From Actinoplanes sp040639655 (GTDB lineage Bacteria > Actinomycetota > Actinomycetes > Mycobacteriales > Micromonosporaceae): a DNA stretch of 64,000 nucleotides. The DNA lies in assembly GCF_040639655.1 (NCBI RefSeq), contig NZ_JBFAAI010000016.1, forward strand, positions 124,001 through 188,000, read 5' to 3'. Positions 48,574-55,915 of this stretch are shown here, piece by piece. The translations under genes were made by a program, and so were the position numbers. Each line of letters begins with the position of its first letter. The first letter of the stretch is position 1. Under the pieces are notes generated by a model, which saw nothing but the letters and a program-made list of their open reading frames with translations, was not told where the DNA came from and did not search any database.

Positions 48574-48604
48574 CACGCCCCGCCCGGCCGTCGGGCGGGG
48601 CGTG
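48574..48604 (+). terminator. Perfect 13-base hairpin after the GH30 gene
   Basis: CACGCCCCGCCCG (48574-48586) and CGGGCGGGGCGTG (48592-48604) with a 5-base loop, 8 bases after the corrected GH30 stop. Its position supports 48566 as the original gene end. Confidence 0.75.
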
Positions 48605-48617
48605 AGACCCTTGCGCG

Positions 48618-49247
48618 GTGACATCACCCCAGCCACGCCGCGGACGCGGACGACCCGGCCACGACCAGGCAACGGTTCTCTCGACCGCGGTGGGGCTGTT
48701 CAACCGCAAGGGGTACGACGCCACCAGCATCGGTGACCTGGCCGCCGAGCTGGGTGTCACGAAGTCCGCCATCTATCACCACTTCGCCAGCAAGGAGGAT
48801 CTGCTCCGGCTGGCACTGGACGACGCGCTCGACGAACTGACCATGGTCGTCACAGCGGCCGCCGGCGACACCGACGGCACCGGCGCGTACGAACGGCTGC
48901 GCGGCGTAGTGCGCCGGTCCGTCGAGGTCCTGGCCGCCCACCAGCCGGCCGTCACCCTGCTGCTGCGGGTACGCGGCAACACACCGGTCGAGACGGAGGC
49001 CCTGAAACGGCGCCGGTGGCTGGACGACCAGCTCGCCGGCCTGGTGCGGGCCGCGATCGCCGAGGGCGCTCTCCGCGACGACCTGTCCCCCGATCTGGTC
49101 AGCCGCCTGCTGTTCGGCATGGTGAACTCGCTTGTCGAGTGGTACCGCCCGGAAGGCACCCACGACCCGGTCTCGGTCGCCGACGCGGTCACCTCGATCG
49201 CTTTCGACGGCCTGTCCCGGCGCGATCATCACCCCGGTGCCCGCTGA
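48618..49247 (+). CDS. TetR-family regulator, possible PaaR
   Basis: 209 residues from GTG 48618; no ribosome binding site is visible, so the transcript may be leaderless. Helix-turn-helix: ATVLSTAVGLFNRKGYDATSIGDLAAELGVTKSAIYHHFASKEDLL in pattern, typical of the FadR/PaaR/KstR2 lipid-related TetR branch. The C-terminal domain has VEVLAAHQPAVTLLLRVRGNTPVE. It lies about 6 kb from a TetR-like operator between paaA and paaZ and is the only TetR gene near that cluster, so control of phenylacetate genes is a reasonable inference. Confidence 0.85.
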   Translation: MTSPQPRRGRGRPGHDQATVLSTAVGLFNRKGYDATSIGDLAAELGVTKSAIYHHFASKEDLLRLALDDALDELTMVVTAAAGDTDGTGAYERLRGVVRRSVEVLAAHQPAVTLLLRVRGNTPVETEALKRRRWLDDQLAGLVRAAIAEGALRDDLSPDLVSRLLFGMVNSLVEWYRPEGTHDPVSVADAVTSIAFDGLSRRDHHPGAR

Positions 49248-49363
49248 GCGTCGTCCGGCCGGAAACTGGTAACCCGGCCCGTGCGATGCGGGCCGTCATG
49301 TCGGCGTGAAGCAGTACGCCTGCGGTACCTCGCGGCAGCCACCGGGTGCCGGATCATGGGGGC

Positions 49364-49996
49364 ATGGATGACGCGGACTTCGATCGGCTCTGCCGCCGGG
49401 TGTACGCCGGGGCACGAACCGGCGTGCCGGACTGCACCGACGCCTTCGACCTGGCGGCCTCGGTGCTGGAGTCGAGTCCCGCCGACGCGGACGCCACCGA
49501 GCTGGCGCTGCTGAGCATCGACTGCACCGAGGCGGGCCGGCCCCGGATGGCGGCGCTCGCCCGCGCCGTGCTGGAGGCGGCCGGTTTCGAGCCTGGTTTC
49601 GCGGACGAACCGGGCTGGCTGGTGCACCTCGAGGACGCCATGCGCCTGGTGAACCGGGACGTGGCCGCGAGCGGCCTGCCCCACGCCTGCCGGCTGCACG
49701 TCCGGGACGACGAGCTCGGCCTCAACGGCAACGCCTACGCGGAGAGCTGGGACGGTGAGCCGGGCACCGGAACCGGTGTCTACCCCCGCTCCGGCGCCGA
49801 CTCGGTGTCCGCGCTGGTGGCGGTGGCGGAGGATACGCAGGACGCGGTGATGCACACGTTGTGGTCGGCGTGGCCGGTGTGCCCCGTACACCGGCGCGGG
49901 GTCCATGCCCGGCAGCACGGCGAGGCCGGAGTCTGGTGGTGCGGCAGCGAGGGCGGCCATGTCGTGGCGGCGATCGGCGCATGGGAGGACCGCTGA
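49364..49996 (+). CDS. Hypothetical protein
   Basis: 210 residues from ATG 49364 (GGGGG just upstream). The first 75 residues are helical and acidic (FDRLCRRVYAGARTGVPDCTDAFDLAASVLES). The rest has LVNRDVAASGLPHACRLHVRDDELGLNGNAYAESWDGEPG and a C-terminal AWPVCPVHRRGVHARQ…VWWCGSEGGHV with a Cys-x2-His…Cys pattern, perhaps zinc-binding. The tail (CPxHxxGxH…xxxWxCxxGGHxVAxIG) resembles that of many actinobacterial proteins of unknown function. It converges with the phenylacetate operon. Confidence 0.65.
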   Translation: MDDADFDRLCRRVYAGARTGVPDCTDAFDLAASVLESSPADADATELALLSIDCTEAGRPRMAALARAVLEAAGFEPGFADEPGWLVHLEDAMRLVNRDVAASGLPHACRLHVRDDELGLNGNAYAESWDGEPGTGTGVYPRSGADSVSALVAVAEDTQDAVMHTLWSAWPVCPVHRRGVHARQHGEAGVWWCGSEGGHVVAAIGAWEDR

Positions 49997-50063
49997 GCCG
50001 ATCGCTACGGCCGAGGAGGGTCGAACTCGGCTGACGCCGGCGTGGGCGGGGTCGGATCGGCGG

Positions 50064-50879
50064 TCACCAGGTGAAGAAGCCCTGTCCGGTCTTGCGGCCC
50101 AGGTGTCCGGCGGCGACCAGGTCGCGCAGGATGGCCGGCGGTTCGAAGCGGGGACCGAGTTCGCGGGCCAGATGTTCGGCGATGGCGAGCCGCACGTCGA
50201 GGCCGACCAGGTCGGTGGTGCGCAGCGGGCCGGTCGGGTGCCGGTAGCCGAGGGTCATCGCGGTGTCGATGTCGGCGGCGCCGGCCACTCCTTCCTCCAG
50301 CATGCGCATCGCCTCGAGGGCGAGGTGCACCCCGAGGCGGCTGCTGGCGAAACCCGGGGTGTCGTGCACGACGATCGGGGTCTTGCCGAGCGCCTCGACC
50401 CAGCTGCGGGCTTCGGCGACCAGCCCGGGTTCGGTACGGGCACCGACGACGATCTCGACGAGGGCGCTGACCGGCACCGGGTTGAAGAAGTGCAGGCCGA
50501 GGAACCGGCCCGGACCGGTCAGGCCCGCGGCAAGCGAGTCGATCGACAGGCTGCTGGTGTTGGTGGCCAGCACCGCCCCGGTGGCGTGTTTCTCGACAAT
50601 GGCCAGGATTCGCGCCTTGAGAGCGGCGTCCTCGGGAACCGCCTCGATCACCAGGCCGCAGCCGGCCAGCGCGGACGGGTCCGTGGTGACCTCGAATCCG
50701 CCGGAGGTGCCGGCCCGGTCGAGGATGCGCCGGATCCGGGAGCGGGCCGCCTCGACGGTCTGCGGATCGGTCTCGATGACCGTGACGTCGCTGCCGGCGG
50801 CGAGGAACGCGTGTGCGATGCCGGCGCCCATCCGGCCGCCGCCGTAAACCCCGACCGAGGCGGGAACGGGCCCGGTCAC
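50064..50879 (-). CDS. 3-hydroxyacyl-CoA dehydrogenase (PaaH-like)
   Basis: 271 residues from GTG complement 50877-50879, overlapping the thiolase stop (GTGA). The Rossmann loop is GVYGGGRMGAGIAHAFL. FLGLHFFNPVPVSALVEIV has the catalytic His, and DTPGFASSRLGVHLALEAMRML carries the dimer-domain Asn-equivalent region. GHLGRKTGQGFFTW is the C-terminal signature. It oxidises 3-hydroxyacyl-CoA (3-hydroxyadipyl-CoA in the phenylacetate route) with NAD+. The last gene of the paa transcript here. Confidence 0.85.
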   Translation of the reverse strand: MTGPVPASVGVYGGGRMGAGIAHAFLAAGSDVTVIETDPQTVEAARSRIRRILDRAGTSGGFEVTTDPSALAGCGLVIEAVPEDAALKARILAIVEKHATGAVLATNTSSLSIDSLAAGLTGPGRFLGLHFFNPVPVSALVEIVVGARTEPGLVAEARSWVEALGKTPIVVHDTPGFASSRLGVHLALEAMRMLEEGVAGAADIDTAMTLGYRHPTGPLRTTDLVGLDVRLAIAEHLARELGPRFEPPAILRDLVAAGHLGRKTGQGFFTW

Positions 50880-52054
50880 GGGCGTTCCACGAGCAGGGCG
50901 CTGCCCTGGCCGACGCCCACGCACATGGTGGCGAGCCCGCGGCGGCCGCCGCCGCGCTCGAGCCGGCCGAGCAGGGTGACCAGGATGCGGGTTCCGGAGG
51001 CGCCGAGCGGGTGGCCGAGGGCGATGGCGCCGCCGTCGGCGTTGACCAGTTCCGGGTCCAGGCCCAGGTCGCGGATGCAGGCCAGGGACTGCGACGCGAA
51101 TGCCTCGTTGAGTTCGACGGCGTCCAGGTCGCCGGTGGTCCAGCCGGTCCGTTCGAGCACCTTGCGGGTGGCGGGCACCGGTCCGATGCCCATGACCTCG
51201 GGGGCGACACCGGCGTTGGCGGCGGCGACGAGGCGGGCCCGCGGCTGCAGGCCGGTACGGGCGAGGAAGCTTTCACTGACGATCACGACGGCGGCCGCAC
51301 CGTCGTTGAGCGACGACGCGTTGCCGGCGGTGACCACACCGCCGGGGCCGTGGACGGGGCGCAGCCGGGCGAGCCGTTCCAGGCTGGTGTCGGCGCGCGG
51401 GCCCTCGTCGGTGTCGAACGAGCCGTCGCGGGTCGGTACCGCGACGATCTCGCCGGCGAACCGGCCGTCCTTGATCGCGGCGACCGCGCGTTCGTGGGAG
51501 CGCAGGGCGAACGCGTCGAGTTCCTCGCGGCCCAGCTGCCAGCGCTGGGCCACGGTCTCCGCGGTCTGCGGCATGGTGGCGGTGGTCGCCTCGCCGAAAC
51601 GCGGGTTGGTGAAGCGCCACCCGATCGAGGTGTCGAAGCTGGCGCCGGGTTTGGCGAACGCCTTGGCCGGTTTCTCGGTCACCCACGGGGCGCGGGTCAT
51701 CGACTCCACTCCCCCGGCCACGACGACGTCGGCGTCGCCGGCCACGATCAGGGCGCGGGCGGTGGCGACCGAGGTGAGGCCGGACGCGCACAGCCGGTTC
51801 ACGGTGAAGCCGGGGATCGTGTCGGGCAGGCCCGCCAGCAGCACGGCCATCCGGGCGACGTTGCGGTTGTCCTCACCGGCCTGGTTGGCGGCGCCGAGGA
51901 TCACCTCGTCGATCGTGCCCGGATCGATGCCGGCGCGGCTGACGGCCTCGCCGACCACGAGTGCCGCGAGGTCGTCCGGGCGCACGTGGGCGAGGGCCCC
52001 CGCGTAGCGGCCGATCGGCGTCCGGGCGCCGGACAGGACGAAGGCTTCAGACAT
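50876..52054 (-). CDS. paaJ: Acyl-CoA thiolase (PaaJ/PaaE-type 3-oxoadipyl-CoA thiolase)
   Basis: 392 residues. The acylated Cys is in NRLCASGLTSVA. NEAFASQ, GGAIALGHPLGASG (His) and MCVGVGQGSALLV (second Cys) complete the thiolase active site. LRPVHGPGGVVTAGNASSLNDGA is the substrate-loop segment. Coupled to the 3-hydroxyacyl-CoA dehydrogenase gene and 34 bases downstream of paaE, it should cleave 3-oxoadipyl-CoA to succinyl-CoA and acetyl-CoA. Confidence 0.88.
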   Translation of the reverse strand: MSEAFVLSGARTPIGRYAGALAHVRPDDLAALVVGEAVSRAGIDPGTIDEVILGAANQAGEDNRNVARMAVLLAGLPDTIPGFTVNRLCASGLTSVATARALIVAGDADVVVAGGVESMTRAPWVTEKPAKAFAKPGASFDTSIGWRFTNPRFGEATTATMPQTAETVAQRWQLGREELDAFALRSHERAVAAIKDGRFAGEIVAVPTRDGSFDTDEGPRADTSLERLARLRPVHGPGGVVTAGNASSLNDGAAAVVIVSESFLARTGLQPRARLVAAANAGVAPEVMGIGPVPATRKVLERTGWTTGDLDAVELNEAFASQSLACIRDLGLDPELVNADGGAIALGHPLGASGTRILVTLLGRLERGGGRRGLATMCVGVGQGSALLVERP

Positions 52055-52088
52055 TCAACCGCTCCTGGCGTACGAGAGAAGGCGTTGT

Positions 52089-53162
52089 TCAGGCGTCGAA
52101 ATCGACGGTGACCGTGTCGCTCACCGGGAAGGTCTGACAGGTCAGGACGAACCCGGCGGCGACCTCGGAGGGTTCGAGGGCGTAGTTGCGGCGCATGTCG
52201 GCCTCGCCGTCGCGGACCAGCGCCCGGCAGGTCCCGCACACCCCGCCCTTGCAGGCGAACGGCAGGTCGGCCCGGCCGGCCTGCGCGCCGTCGAGGATCG
52301 TCGTGTCCCGCGACACCGTCGTGGTGGCCTTGCGCCCGTCCAGGACGGTGGTCAGGGCGGTGCTGGCGCCGGCGATCTCCACCCCGGCCCGGCGGGGCTG
52401 CGGCGGGGGCGCGTCGACGTAGAACAGCTCGACGTGGATCCGTTCGGCCGGTACGCCGAAGCCGGCGAGCACGGCACGGGCGTCCTCGATCATCTGCAGT
52501 GGCCCGCAGAGCCAGACGTGGTCGTAGGTCTCGGCCGGGCTGACGTCGGTGAGCAGCTTGATCAGCCGGTCGCGGTCGAGCCGCCCGGAGAACAGTTCCA
52601 CGTCGCGAGGTTCGCGGGACAGCACGTGCGAGACCTGCAGCCGGTGCCGGTACCGGTTCTTCAGGTCGCCGAGCTCCTCGGCGAACATGACGGTGTTGGT
52701 CGCCCGGTTGCCGTAGAGCAGGGACACGTGCGCGTCCGGGTGGGTCAGTACGGTCGCGGCGATCGACAGCAGCGGGGTGATCCCGGAGCCGGCCGCGATG
52801 CAGAGGTGCCGTTCGCCGCCTTCCGGGTCCGCGTCCCACGCCCCGGTCGGTGTCTGCACCTCGATGACGGTTCCCGGCTTGACGTCGTGGACCAGCCAGG
52901 ACGAGAACAGCCCGTCCGGGATCTCCCGCACCCCGATCCTCGGCGCGGCACCGACCGGCGCGCAGATCGAGTAGGAACGCCGCTCCTCCCGCCCGTCGAT
53001 CGTCCGGCGGAGGGTGAGCGCCTGGCCGGCTCGGAACGCGTACGCCTCGCGCAGTTCGTCCGGGACCGCGAAGGTCACCGCGACCGCGTCGTCGCACAGA
53101 CGCTCGACCGCCGTGACCCGCAGCGGGTGGAAGGCGGTCCGGGGGCGGACGGCGACGGACAT
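52089..53162 (-). CDS. paaE: Phenylacetyl-CoA epoxidase reductase subunit PaaE
   Basis: 357 residues from ATG complement 53160-53162, overlapping the paaD stop by 1 base. FAD domain: RSYSICAPVG. NAD domain: IAAGSGITPLLSIAATVL and VWLCGPLQMIED. The C-terminal plant-type [2Fe-2S] ferredoxin has CKGGVCGTCRA and LTCQ. It passes electrons from NADPH to the PaaAC di-iron oxygenase. The domain order FNR then ferredoxin matches PaaE. Confidence 0.93.
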   Translation of the reverse strand: MSVAVRPRTAFHPLRVTAVERLCDDAVAVTFAVPDELREAYAFRAGQALTLRRTIDGREERRSYSICAPVGAAPRIGVREIPDGLFSSWLVHDVKPGTVIEVQTPTGAWDADPEGGERHLCIAAGSGITPLLSIAATVLTHPDAHVSLLYGNRATNTVMFAEELGDLKNRYRHRLQVSHVLSREPRDVELFSGRLDRDRLIKLLTDVSPAETYDHVWLCGPLQMIEDARAVLAGFGVPAERIHVELFYVDAPPPQPRRAGVEIAGASTALTTVLDGRKATTTVSRDTTILDGAQAGRADLPFACKGGVCGTCRALVRDGEADMRRNYALEPSEVAAGFVLTCQTFPVSDTVTVDFDA

Positions 53163-53659
53163 CAGATCTCCTTGACGTGGTCGAACGGTTCGAGGCAGTC
53201 CGTGCAGCGGTAGAGCGCCTTGCAGGCGGTCGCGCCGAACTCCGACACCCTCTCGGTGTGCGCCGAGCCGCATCGCGGGCAGGTCACGGCACGCCGGGTC
53301 GGCCCCAGGAGGAGCGGAACCGGTCCGCCGGCGGACGGCGCCGGGCCGGGCGGTGACAGACCGGCGTCACGCAGCGCGGCCCGTCCGTGCTCGGTGATCC
53401 AGTCGCTGGACCAGGCCGGGTCGAGGACCACCCGCACCTCGACCCGCGGAAACCCGGCGTCGGTGAGCCGGTGCACGAGGTCGTCACGCATGGTCGCCAT
53501 GGCCGGGCATCCGCTGTAGGTCGGCGTGATCGACGCGACGACCACGTCCCCCTCGACCCGGACGTCGCGCAGCACACCCAGGTCGGCGAGCGTGAGCATC
53601 GGCATCTCGGGGTCCCGGACCTCGGCGGCGACCGCGGCGGCCCGCTCGAGGACGGTCAC
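53162..53659 (-). CDS. paaD: Phenylacetyl-CoA epoxidase assembly subunit PaaD
   Basis: 165 residues from GTG complement 53657-53659, which overlaps the paaC stop. An N-terminal MIP18/DUF59 domain (VRDPEMPMLTLADLGVLRDV, TYSGCPAMATM) precedes the C-terminal zinc-ribbon-like tail CPRCGSAHTERVSEFGATACKALYRCTDC. PaaD is needed for maturation of the epoxidase complex, probably in Fe-S or di-iron assembly. Confidence 0.92.
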   Translation of the reverse strand: MTVLERAAAVAAEVRDPEMPMLTLADLGVLRDVRVEGDVVVASITPTYSGCPAMATMRDDLVHRLTDAGFPRVEVRVVLDPAWSSDWITEHGRAALRDAGLSPPGPAPSAGGPVPLLLGPTRRAVTCPRCGSAHTERVSEFGATACKALYRCTDCLEPFDHVKEI

Positions 53660-54549
53660 CACAGCCCCATCGGGTGGGCGCGGGCCACCACCTGCATCTC
53701 GGCGAGCATCAGGCTCAGCGACTCGGTGTGCAGCCCGTCGCGGCCGGTACGGCCACGCGTGCTGATCAGCGCCGGCCGTTCCACGTCGGCGACCGCCAGG
53801 ACCTGGTCGAGGATGATGTCCGCCTCGGCGCGTACCTCGCCCGGGTCGACCGCCGCGGCCAGGGACCTCTCGATCGGGTGGGCGGTGAACATTTCGTCGT
53901 GCAGCGGCCAGAGCTGCTCGAGAGCGCCAAGCAGGCGGCGCCGGGACTCGTCGGTGCCCTGCGCGAGGGTGACGAACCAGCGTCCGGCCCAGTCCCGGTG
54001 GTACGCCAGCTCCTTGACACCCTTGGCGGCGACCGCGGCCAGGACGGCGTCGGCGCTGTCGCGCAGCCGTTGCAGGACCGCGAGCCGGGCGATCGAGAAC
54101 AGCAGCAGCCGCACCACGACGTGCGCGAAGTCGCCGTTGGGCACCTCGGCCATCCGCACGTTGCGGAACTGCCCGGCCTCGCGGAAGAACGCGAGGGCGT
54201 CCTCGGCCGGCACCGGCGACCCCTCGGGCAGCGAGGGAACGATCGACGGGTCGGCGGCGGCCGCCCGGGCCAGCAGCAGCCGGGCCTGTCCGAGCAGGTC
54301 GAGCGCGAAGTTGGCGAGCGCGATGTCCTCCTCGAGCTCCGGGGCGCGGCTGCACCACTCGGCGAGGCGCTGGGACAGCACGAGCGTGTCGTCACCGAGC
54401 ATCAGGCAGTAGACGGCCAGGTCGGCGGCGTCGATGCCGGCCGGCACGGTCGTGTCGACGCCGGCCAGCGGGTCCTCGAAGTCGGTGCCGAACGCCCACT
54501 GCGACGAGTCGCCGCCGAGCAGGCCGTCGTAGACGCTTTCGTCGTTCAT
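53656..54549 (-). CDS. paaC: Phenylacetyl-CoA epoxidase subunit PaaC
   Basis: 297 residues from ATG complement 54547-54549, 10 bases after the paaB stop. A ferritin-like four-helix protein: VYCLMLGDDTLVLSQRLAEWCSRAPELEEDIALANFALDLLGQARLLL in pattern and DWAGRWFVTLAQGTDES. It is the structural partner of PaaA and lacks its full di-iron ligand set. The gene order A-B-C-D-E is standard. Confidence 0.92.
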   Translation of the reverse strand: MNDESVYDGLLGGDSSQWAFGTDFEDPLAGVDTTVPAGIDAADLAVYCLMLGDDTLVLSQRLAEWCSRAPELEEDIALANFALDLLGQARLLLARAAAADPSIVPSLPEGSPVPAEDALAFFREAGQFRNVRMAEVPNGDFAHVVVRLLLFSIARLAVLQRLRDSADAVLAAVAAKGVKELAYHRDWAGRWFVTLAQGTDESRRRLLGALEQLWPLHDEMFTAHPIERSLAAAVDPGEVRAEADIILDQVLAVADVERPALISTRGRTGRDGLHTESLSLMLAEMQVVARAHPMGLW

Positions 54550-54559
54550 CGTGGCCTTC

Positions 54560-54844
54560 TCACATGTGCGGGACGTCGGCGGGGATCTCGTAGAAGGTGG
54601 GGTGCCGGTAGACCTTGTCGCCGCTCGGGGCGAACAGCGGGTCCTTCTCGTCCGGGCTGGACGCGGTGATCGCGTCGGCACGCACCACCCAGATGCTCAC
54701 GCCCTCGTTGCGGCGGGTGTAGACGTCCCGGGCGTGCGACAGGGCGAACGCGTCGTCGGGCGCGTGCAGCGAGCCGACGTGCACGTGGTTCAGGCCGCGC
54801 TTGCCGCGGATGAACACCTCGTAGAGCGGCCAGTCCCGCTTCAC
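54560..54844 (-). CDS. paaB: Phenylacetyl-CoA epoxidase subunit PaaB
   Basis: 94 residues from GTG complement 54842-54844, overlapping the paaA stop (GTGA). WPLYEVFIRGKRGLNHVHVGSLHAPDDAFALSHARDVYTRRNEG in pattern and SIWVVRADAITASSP are diagnostic. A small bridging subunit of the PaaABCE complex. Confidence 0.93.
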   Translation of the reverse strand: MKRDWPLYEVFIRGKRGLNHVHVGSLHAPDDAFALSHARDVYTRRNEGVSIWVVRADAITASSPDEKDPLFAPSGDKVYRHPTFYEIPADVPHM

Positions 54845-55800
54845 TTCAACCCCACTTCGGTCGTACGGGCGGCGAACGCGCTCGCGGCCTCGCGGACCCA
54901 GGCGCCGTCCTCGTGAGCTTTCCGGCGGTGTGCCATGCGCTGGGCGTTGCACGGCCCGTTGCCACGGATCACCGCGGTGAGCTCGTCCCAGTCGGGCTGC
55001 CCGAAGTCGTGGTGACCGCGTTCGGCGTTCCAGCGCAGTTCCGGGTCGGGCAGCGTGACGCCGAGTGCCTGCGCCTGCGGCACGGTCATGTCGACGAACT
55101 TCTGGCGCAGCTCGTCGTTGGAGTTGCGCTTGATGCCCCACGCCATCGACTGCTCGCTGTTGGGCGACTTGTCGTCGGGCGGGCCGAACATCATCAGGGA
55201 CGGCCACCAGAACCGGTCGACCGACTCCTGCACCATGGCCCGCTGCTCGCCGGTGCCGCGCATCATCGTCATCAGCAGTTCGTAGCCCTGCCGCTGATGG
55301 AATGACTCCTCCTTGCAGATCCGGATCATCGCCCGGCCGTACGGGCCGTAGGAGGTCCGGCAGAGCGGCACCTGGTTGCAGATCGCGGCGCCGTCGACCA
55401 GCCAGCCGATGGTGCCGACATCGGCGTACGACAGGGTCGGGTAGTTGAAGATGGACGAGTACTTCTGCCGGCCGCTGAGCAGGAGTTCGACCAGCTCGTC
55501 GCGGGAGACGCCGAGCGTCTCCGCCGCGGAGTACAGGTAGAGACCGTGACCGGCCTCGTCCTGGACCTTGGCCAGCAGGATCGCCTTGCGCCGCAGCGAC
55601 GGTGCCCGGCTGATCCAGTTGCCCTCCGGCTGCATCCCGATGATCTCGGAGTGCGCGTGCTGGGCGATCTGACGGATCAGCGTCCTGCGGTAACCGTCCG
55701 GCATCCAGTCACGGGGCTCGATGCGGTCGTGATGCGCGATGGTCGCGTCGAAGGAGGCTTGCAGCCGTGCGTCCGGCGGCTCTACCGGCGTCGTCGTCAT
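54841..55800 (-). CDS. paaA: Phenylacetyl-CoA epoxidase catalytic subunit PaaA
   Basis: 319 residues from ATG complement 55798-55800, with GGAGGG upstream. The di-iron ligands are visible in LLAKVQDEAGHGLYLY (DExxH) and ICKEESFHQRQGYELL (ExxxH). IAQHAHSEIIGMQPEGNWI and NYPTLSYADVGTIGWLVDGAA are conserved segments. It epoxidises the aromatic ring of phenylacetyl-CoA. First gene of the minus-strand paa operon, divergent from paaZ. Confidence 0.94.
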   Translation of the reverse strand: MTTTPVEPPDARLQASFDATIAHHDRIEPRDWMPDGYRRTLIRQIAQHAHSEIIGMQPEGNWISRAPSLRRKAILLAKVQDEAGHGLYLYSAAETLGVSRDELVELLLSGRQKYSSIFNYPTLSYADVGTIGWLVDGAAICNQVPLCRTSYGPYGRAMIRICKEESFHQRQGYELLMTMMRGTGEQRAMVQESVDRFWWPSLMMFGPPDDKSPNSEQSMAWGIKRNSNDELRQKFVDMTVPQAQALGVTLPDPELRWNAERGHHDFGQPDWDELTAVIRGNGPCNAQRMAHRRKAHEDGAWVREAASAFAARTTEVGLK

Positions 55801-55824
55801 GGACCCTCCGAACACTCCGACAAT

Positions 55825-55846
55825 TTACTTAACGATCGGTCTGTAA
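55825..55846. promoter_or_regulatory. Imperfect palindrome between paaA and paaZ, putative PaaR operator
   Basis: TTACnnAnCGATCGnTnnGTAA, 16 of 22 positions symmetric, with a CGATCG core. It lies 25 bases upstream of paaA and 70 bases upstream of paaZ. A CGATCG-type centre with outer TTAC/GTAA arms fits TetR-family operators that control acyl-CoA metabolism. One regulator could control both divergent transcripts. Confidence 0.6.
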
Positions 55847-55915
55847 TACGGTGACACGAGGCTGCCGCTCTGCGCAACCGCCCCGATCCCGAGCTTCGAC
55901 CCTGGAGGAGTCAGC

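Noticed and set aside
49275..49294. Short hairpin GGCCCG…CGGGCC after the TetR gene
   Set aside because: A 6-base GC stem is expected often by chance at this base composition.
49905..52111. Long plus-strand frames opposite the thiolase and 3-hydroxyacyl-CoA dehydrogenase genes
   Set aside because: They are antisense shadows. The minus-strand products carry complete active-site motifs and operon overlaps.
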